A stretch of DNA of 6,338 nt from Candidatus Nanohalarchaeota archaeon (lineage in GTDB: Archaea > EX4484-52 > B79-G9), in contig DAOVYR010000063.1 of assembly GCA_030635525.1 (NCBI GenBank), positions 1 to 6,338 of the forward strand, given 5' to 3'. This document shows, one piece after another, positions 4,462-6,338 of this stretch. The notes under the pieces were generated by a model. The model worked only from the letters and a program-made list of their open reading frames with translations. It did not search any database and was not told the origin of the DNA. How positions within the stretch are numbered: position 1 is the first letter of the stretch; each line of letters starts with the position of its first letter. A program made the translations under genes and the position numbers.

Positions 4462-4827
4462 ATGGCAAAAAAAACAGGGCCAACCAACCCGAACACAAAA
4501 AAGATAATCAATAAGCTAAAAAAACAATCCAGTGAAAAAAACACAAAAATTTACAGCAGCATAGCCAAAAGACTCGAAAAACCAAGAAGAATACACCCTG
4601 CAATAAACATAAGCAAACTCGAAAAACACCTGAACAAAGGCGACACAGCAATAATACCGGGAAAACTGCTCGGCGACGGCGAAATCTCAAAACCAATAAC
4701 CGTTAGCGCCAAACAATTTTCAAAAACCGCGAAAACCAAGATAGAACAGGCAGGCGGCAAATGCCTGACATACGAAGAAATACTCGAAAAAAACCCAAAA
4801 GGCTCAAAAATAAAAATCATGTCATAA
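4462..4827 (+). CDS. rpl18e: Large subunit ribosomal protein eL18 (L18e)
   Basis: eL18 is an archaeal/eukaryotic large-subunit protein related in fold to bacterial uL15. The 121 residues carry the family pattern: TNPNTKKIINKLKKQS (8-23), the basic ...KRLEKPRRIHPAINISKLEKH region (36-56), DTAIIPGKLLGDGEISKPITVSA (61-83), and FSKTAKTKIEQAGGKCLTYEEILEKNPKGSKIKI near the end, which is the characteristic signature. The ATG at 4462 is chosen rather than the in-frame GTG at 4453, because GTGA (4453-4456) looks like the ribosome binding site and has the same spacing (5 bases) as in uS4. It follows tRNA-Leu by 25 bases and is followed by uL13 after 10 bases. Confidence 0.95.
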   Translation: MAKKTGPTNPNTKKIINKLKKQSSEKNTKIYSSIAKRLEKPRRIHPAINISKLEKHLNKGDTAIIPGKLLGDGEISKPITVSAKQFSKTAKTKIEQAGGKCLTYEEILEKNPKGSKIKIMS

Positions 4828-4837
4828 AGGCGAAACC

Positions 4838-5254
4838 ATGATAATCGACGCAACAGACACAATACTCGGAAGACTTGCAAGCTACAGCGCAAAAAAAGCA
4901 CTTGCAGGAGAAGAGATAATAATCATCAACGCAGAAAAAGCAATAGTATCAGGCACAAAAACAGACATCTTTAAAAGATACAAATTCAAAAGAGACGTAG
5001 GCGACTCAATAAAAGGCCCATTCCAGTCAAGAATGCCAGATAGGATGGTCAGAAGAACAATAAGAGGCATGTTACCACGAAAAACCCATAGGGGAAGAGA
5101 AGCATTCAAAAACATAAAAGTACACATCGGAACACCTAAAGACATCACAGGCAAGCCGGAAATAATCGAAAAACACAACAAATCCACACTAAACAACCCA
5201 AAATACATTGCAGTAGCTGAAATAAGCAAATGGCTAGGAGCAAAACAAATATAA
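4838..5254 (+). CDS. rpl13: Large subunit ribosomal protein uL13
   Basis: uL13 is an early-binding large-subunit protein. The 138 residues show the archaeal pattern: IIDATDTILGRLASYSAKKAL (2-22), the strand EEIIIINAEKAIVSG (25-39), KRDVGDSIKGPFQSRMPDRM (51-70), the conserved RRTIRGMLPRKTHRGREAFKNIKVHIGTP block (72-100), and ISKWLGAKQI at the end. GGCGA at 4829-4833, 4 bases before the ATG, is the ribosome binding site. The gene lies between eL18 and uS9, as in other archaea. uS9 begins 12 bases after the stop. Confidence 0.97.
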   Translation: MIIDATDTILGRLASYSAKKALAGEEIIIINAEKAIVSGTKTDIFKRYKFKRDVGDSIKGPFQSRMPDRMVRRTIRGMLPRKTHRGREAFKNIKVHIGTPKDITGKPEIIEKHNKSTLNNPKYIAVAEISKWLGAKQI

Positions 5255-5257
5255 CAT

Positions 5258-5262
5258 GTGAT
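5258..5262 (+). promoter_or_regulatory. Ribosome binding site deciding the uS9 start
   Basis: GTGAT lies 4 bases before ATG 5267. An in-frame GTG at 5258 is the first codon of this site itself. An ATG at 5256 in another frame is followed at once by TGA, so it cannot start a protein. Confidence 0.55.
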
Positions 5263-5266
5263 AATA

Positions 5267-5686
5267 ATGGATAACAAAAAACCAAAAATAATAAGCACAA
5301 TCGGAAAAAGAAAATGCGCAATAGCACGTGCAACCATCAAAGAAGGAACAGGCAGAATCACAATCAATAAAACACCGCTAAAAAACATAAAACCACAACT
5401 CGCACAACTAAAGATACTGGAGCCATTAGCACTTGCAGGCAGCACCAAAGACAAAATCGACATCAATGTAACCACAACCGGGGGAGGCACCTTCGGACAA
5501 ACAGACGCAACAAGACAGGCAATAGCACGCGGACTAATCAAATGGACAAACGATGAGAACCTCCAGAAAAAAATCATAAGTCATGACAGAACCATGATCA
5601 GCTACGACCCGAGAAGGACAGAACCCCGAAAACCATCCCGCTCAAAACAGGGCGCAAGAAGAAAAAGACAACTAAGTAAAAGATAA
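5267..5686 (+). CDS. rps9: Small subunit ribosomal protein uS9
   Basis: uS9 is in the head of the small subunit, and its C-terminal tail reaches the P-site tRNA anticodon stem-loop. The 139 residues begin MDNKKPKIISTIGKRKCAIARATIKEG, in which GKRKxAIARAT is the signature, continue with GRITINKTPLKNI (29-41) and TTTGGGTFGQTDATRQAIARGL (69-90), and end in the basic tail that closes with DPRRTEPRKPSRSKQGARR and QLSKR. The ATG at 5267 is preferred over GTG 5258 because GTGAT serves as ribosome binding site and archaeal S9 proteins have a short leader before GKRK. The final Arg is the universal C-terminal residue. It precedes rpoN by 10 bases. Confidence 0.96.
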   Translation: MDNKKPKIISTIGKRKCAIARATIKEGTGRITINKTPLKNIKPQLAQLKILEPLALAGSTKDKIDINVTTTGGGTFGQTDATRQAIARGLIKWTNDENLQKKIISHDRTMISYDPRRTEPRKPSRSKQGARRKRQLSKR

Positions 5687-5696
5687 AGGTGATAGC

Positions 5697-5936
5697 ATGA
5701 TAATACCTATCAGATGCATCTCATGCGGCGAAATAATAGCAGACAAATGGGAAAAATTCAAAGAGGATTTAGCCTTGGGCAAAGATCCGAAAAAGATTCT
5801 CGACAGCCTGAAAGTCAATAAATACTGTTGCAGATGTTCAATAATAACCACAGTAGATATCATTGACGACATCGCAGTATTCAAAAAAAGATTACTACCC
5901 CGTAAAGAAAACGAAACATGTGCTCCTGTAGTCTAG
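5697..5936 (+). CDS. rpoN: DNA-directed RNA polymerase subunit N (Rpo10), overlapping tRNA-Glu
   Basis: Rpo10/RpoN is the archaeal Rpb10 homologue, a small zinc protein of the polymerase assembly platform that also contains RpoD. The 79 residues start MIIPIRCISCGEIIADKW, with Cys7 and Cys10, and carry the second zinc pair in NKYCCRC (Cys44, Cys45). The usual family sequence there is CCRR; here the second Arg is replaced by Cys47. The start ATG at 5697 has GGTGAT 3 bases upstream. The protein is slightly long: the last four codons (Ala-Pro-Val-Val) and the TAG stop lie inside the acceptor and D-arm of tRNA-Glu. All other complete genes here stop with TAA, so this TAG exists because the tRNA sequence imposes it. 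Confidence 0.95.
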   Translation: MIIPIRCISCGEIIADKWEKFKEDLALGKDPKKILDSLKVNKYCCRCSIITTVDIIDDIAVFKKRLLPRKENETCAPVV

Positions 5937-6036
5937 TCCGGTAAGGATGCCGGCCTTTCAAGCCGGTGGCTCGGGTTCAAATCTCCTAAATATTCTGACA
6001 CAGCCAATATTTTGAGTGAAAATCCCGGCAGGAGCA
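5922..6036 (+). tRNA. tRNA-Glu(TTC) with a 41-nt T-loop intron
   Basis: The acceptor GCTCCTG (5922-5928) pairs with CAGGAGC (6029-6035), with discriminator A6036. The anticodon stem CCGGC (5950-5954) pairs with GCCGG, and the loop is CTTTCAA, giving TTC. The D-arm has A14, G18-G19 and A21 in place. The T-stem TCGGG (5971-5975) pairs with CCCGG (6024-6028), one pair being T-G. The T-loop is split after TTCAAA, and the remaining T60 follows the intron. CCA is not encoded. Its first 15 bases are also the end of rpoN. I see no convincing TATA box at the proper distance, so it may depend on the ribosomal transcript. Confidence 0.92.
5982..6022 (+). other. tRNA-Glu intron at position 59/60 (T-loop)
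   Basis: The splice motif is a textbook bulge-helix-bulge in an unusual place. The T-stem is the outer helix. The 3' bulge is AAT (6021-6023), cut after A6022. The 4-bp central helix is TTCA (5976-5979) with TGAA (6017-6020). The 5' bulge is AAT (5980-5982), cut after A5981. The inner helix is CTC/GAG continuing to AAATATT/AATATTT. Splicing restores a 7-base T-loop TTCAAAT. Confidence 0.88.
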
Positions 6037-6040
6037 TTAA

Positions 6041-6050
6041 CTATTTATTT
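6041..6050 (+). promoter_or_regulatory. T-rich stretch: possible end of the rpoN/tRNA-Glu transcript or TATA-like box of tRNA-Leu(TAG)
   Basis: CTATTTATTT follows tRNA-Glu by 4 bases and is one of the few T-rich runs on this strand. It could be a terminator. It could also act as a weak TATA box 40-50 bases before tRNA-Leu(TAG), leaving a short 5' leader. The sequence alone does not decide between them. Confidence 0.3.
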
Positions 6051-6089
6051 CTTACTAGACATACTTCACAAATAAACAACATAACAAAC

Positions 6090-6173
6090 GCAGGGGTCGC
6101 CCAGTTGGTCAAAGGCGCCGGGCTTAGGACCCGGTCTCGTAGGAGTTCGAGGGTTCAAATCCCTTCCCCTGCA
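6090..6173 (+). tRNA. tRNA-Leu(TAG), uninterrupted
   Basis: The acceptor GCAGGGG (6090-6096) pairs with CCCCTGC (6166-6172), with discriminator A6173. The anticodon stem CCGGG pairs with CCCGG around the loop CTTAGGA (6123-6129), giving TAG. The long variable arm (CTC/GAG) fits leucine, and the T-arm is GAGGG-TTCAAAT-CCCTT. CCA is not encoded. It shares the whole acceptor stem and discriminator with tRNA-Leu(TAA) at 4327. It is the only tRNA of the five here without an intron. Confidence 0.95.
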
Positions 6174-6181
6174 CTACAACC

Positions 6182-6188
6182 ATAAAAT
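6182..6188 (+). promoter_or_regulatory. TATA-like box for tRNA-His
   Basis: ATAAAAT is centred about 27 bases before the first base of tRNA-His. A normal archaeal start distance puts +1 at or next to G-1 of the tRNA, leaving little or no 5' leader. Confidence 0.35.
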
Positions 6189-6211
6189 CAGTTGACACAT
6201 TAGAAATTTGT

Positions 6212-6334
6212 GATGAGGGTAAGATAGCCGGTCTAGTCCTGGAGATTGTGGATCTCCATACCCGGGTTCGAAAACAGGATGAAAATGCGCATTAAAATCA
6301 CGTGCAACATCCATCGAAAATCCCGGCCCTCATC
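6212..6334 (+). tRNA. tRNA-His(GTG) with a 48-nt T-loop intron
   Basis: The acceptor ATGAGGG (6213-6219) pairs with CCCTCAT (6327-6333). G6212 opposes C6334, giving the G-1:C73 pair that marks tRNA-His. The anticodon stem GGAGA (6241-6245) pairs with TCTCC around the loop TTGTGGA, giving GTG. The D-loop has A14, G18-G19 and A21; the D-stem has an A10-C25 mismatch. The T-stem CCGGG (6262-6266) pairs with CCCGG (6322-6326), and the T-loop is split after TTCGAA. CCA is not encoded. The gene ends 4 bases before the window edge. Confidence 0.9.
6273..6320 (+). other. tRNA-His intron at position 59/60 (T-loop)
   Basis: The central helix TTCG (6267-6270) pairs with CGAA (6315-6318). The 3' bulge AAT (6319-6321) is cut after A6320, and the 5' cut falls after A6272. 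Splicing gives a 7-base T-loop TTCGAAT. The inner helix GGATG/CATCC is preceded by extra unpaired bases on the 5' side, so the motif is looser than in tRNA-Glu. A further TGCGC/GTGCA pairing lies inside. The GAAAATCCCGG 3' junction is identical to that of the tRNA-Glu intron. Confidence 0.83.
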
Positions 6335-6338
6335 CTCC

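Noticed and set aside
4296..4544. Small - strand open frame with a GRDSNP-like peptide
   Set aside because: This peptide is the reverse reading of the tRNA-Leu T-arm, a common artefact.
4882..5577. Open frame of 231 codons on the - strand
   Set aside because: It is antisense to uL13 and uS9, hydrophobic only because the opposite strand is A-rich, and has no family resemblance.
5982..6320. Box C/D guide RNA inside the T-loop introns
   Set aside because: A CTGA occurs in the Glu intron and a GATGA-like run in the His intron, but neither has a paired C and D box set with a guide spacer.
1..6338. CRISPR array, insertion sequence or integrase-type element
   Set aside because: No regularly spaced direct repeats, transposase or integrase frames were seen.

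Overview
The window is archaeal. It carries the conserved archaeal ribosomal/RNA-polymerase cluster in the usual order: eL14 (L14e), cbf5/truB, uS13, uS4, uS11, rpoD, eL18 (L18e), uL13, uS9, rpoN. eL14, eL18, RpoD, RpoN, an H/ACA-type Cbf5, GGTGAT/GGAGG ribosome binding sites, TATA-box promoters and bulge-helix-bulge tRNA introns all point to Archaea. I cannot fix the lineage from this window. Every gene lies on the + strand.

Region 1 (1-1604): the 3' part of eL14, then cbf5 with its own TATA box placed for a leaderless mRNA, then a small Trm112-like zinc-ribbon gene. cbf5 contains a 51-nt in-frame insertion just before its catalytic loop; it is built of palindromes and has codon use unlike its surroundings. 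Region 2 (1605-2072): an intron-bearing tRNA-Ser(TGA), then about 320 bases without a protein gene. These hold two TATA boxes, an unassigned run of stem-loops (1797-1902) and a structured leader ahead of uS13. Region 3 (2073-4436): uS13-uS4-uS11-rpoD, tightly packed, closed by an intron-bearing tRNA-Leu(TAA). Region 4 (4462-6036): eL18-uL13-uS9-rpoN, whose last codons run into an intron-bearing tRNA-Glu(TTC). Region 5 (6037-6338): tRNA-Leu(TAG) and tRNA-His(GTG), the latter with a T-loop intron.

The genes form a translation and transcription set: small and large subunit ribosomal proteins, two RNA polymerase assembly subunits, an RNA pseudouridine synthase, a methyltransferase partner protein and five tRNAs. 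Four of the five tRNAs are interrupted. Two introns are at the canonical 37/38 site (Ser, Leu-TAA) and two are in the T-loop at 59/60 (Glu, His).

The points most worth a second look are the palindromic insertion in Cbf5; the structured element at 1797-1902, which shares a short motif with that insertion; the in-frame overlap of the rpoN stop with the tRNA-Glu acceptor stem; and the paired T-loop introns. The coding strand is strikingly poor in T and G, with A/C-rich third codon positions, so the few T/G-rich stretches stand out.
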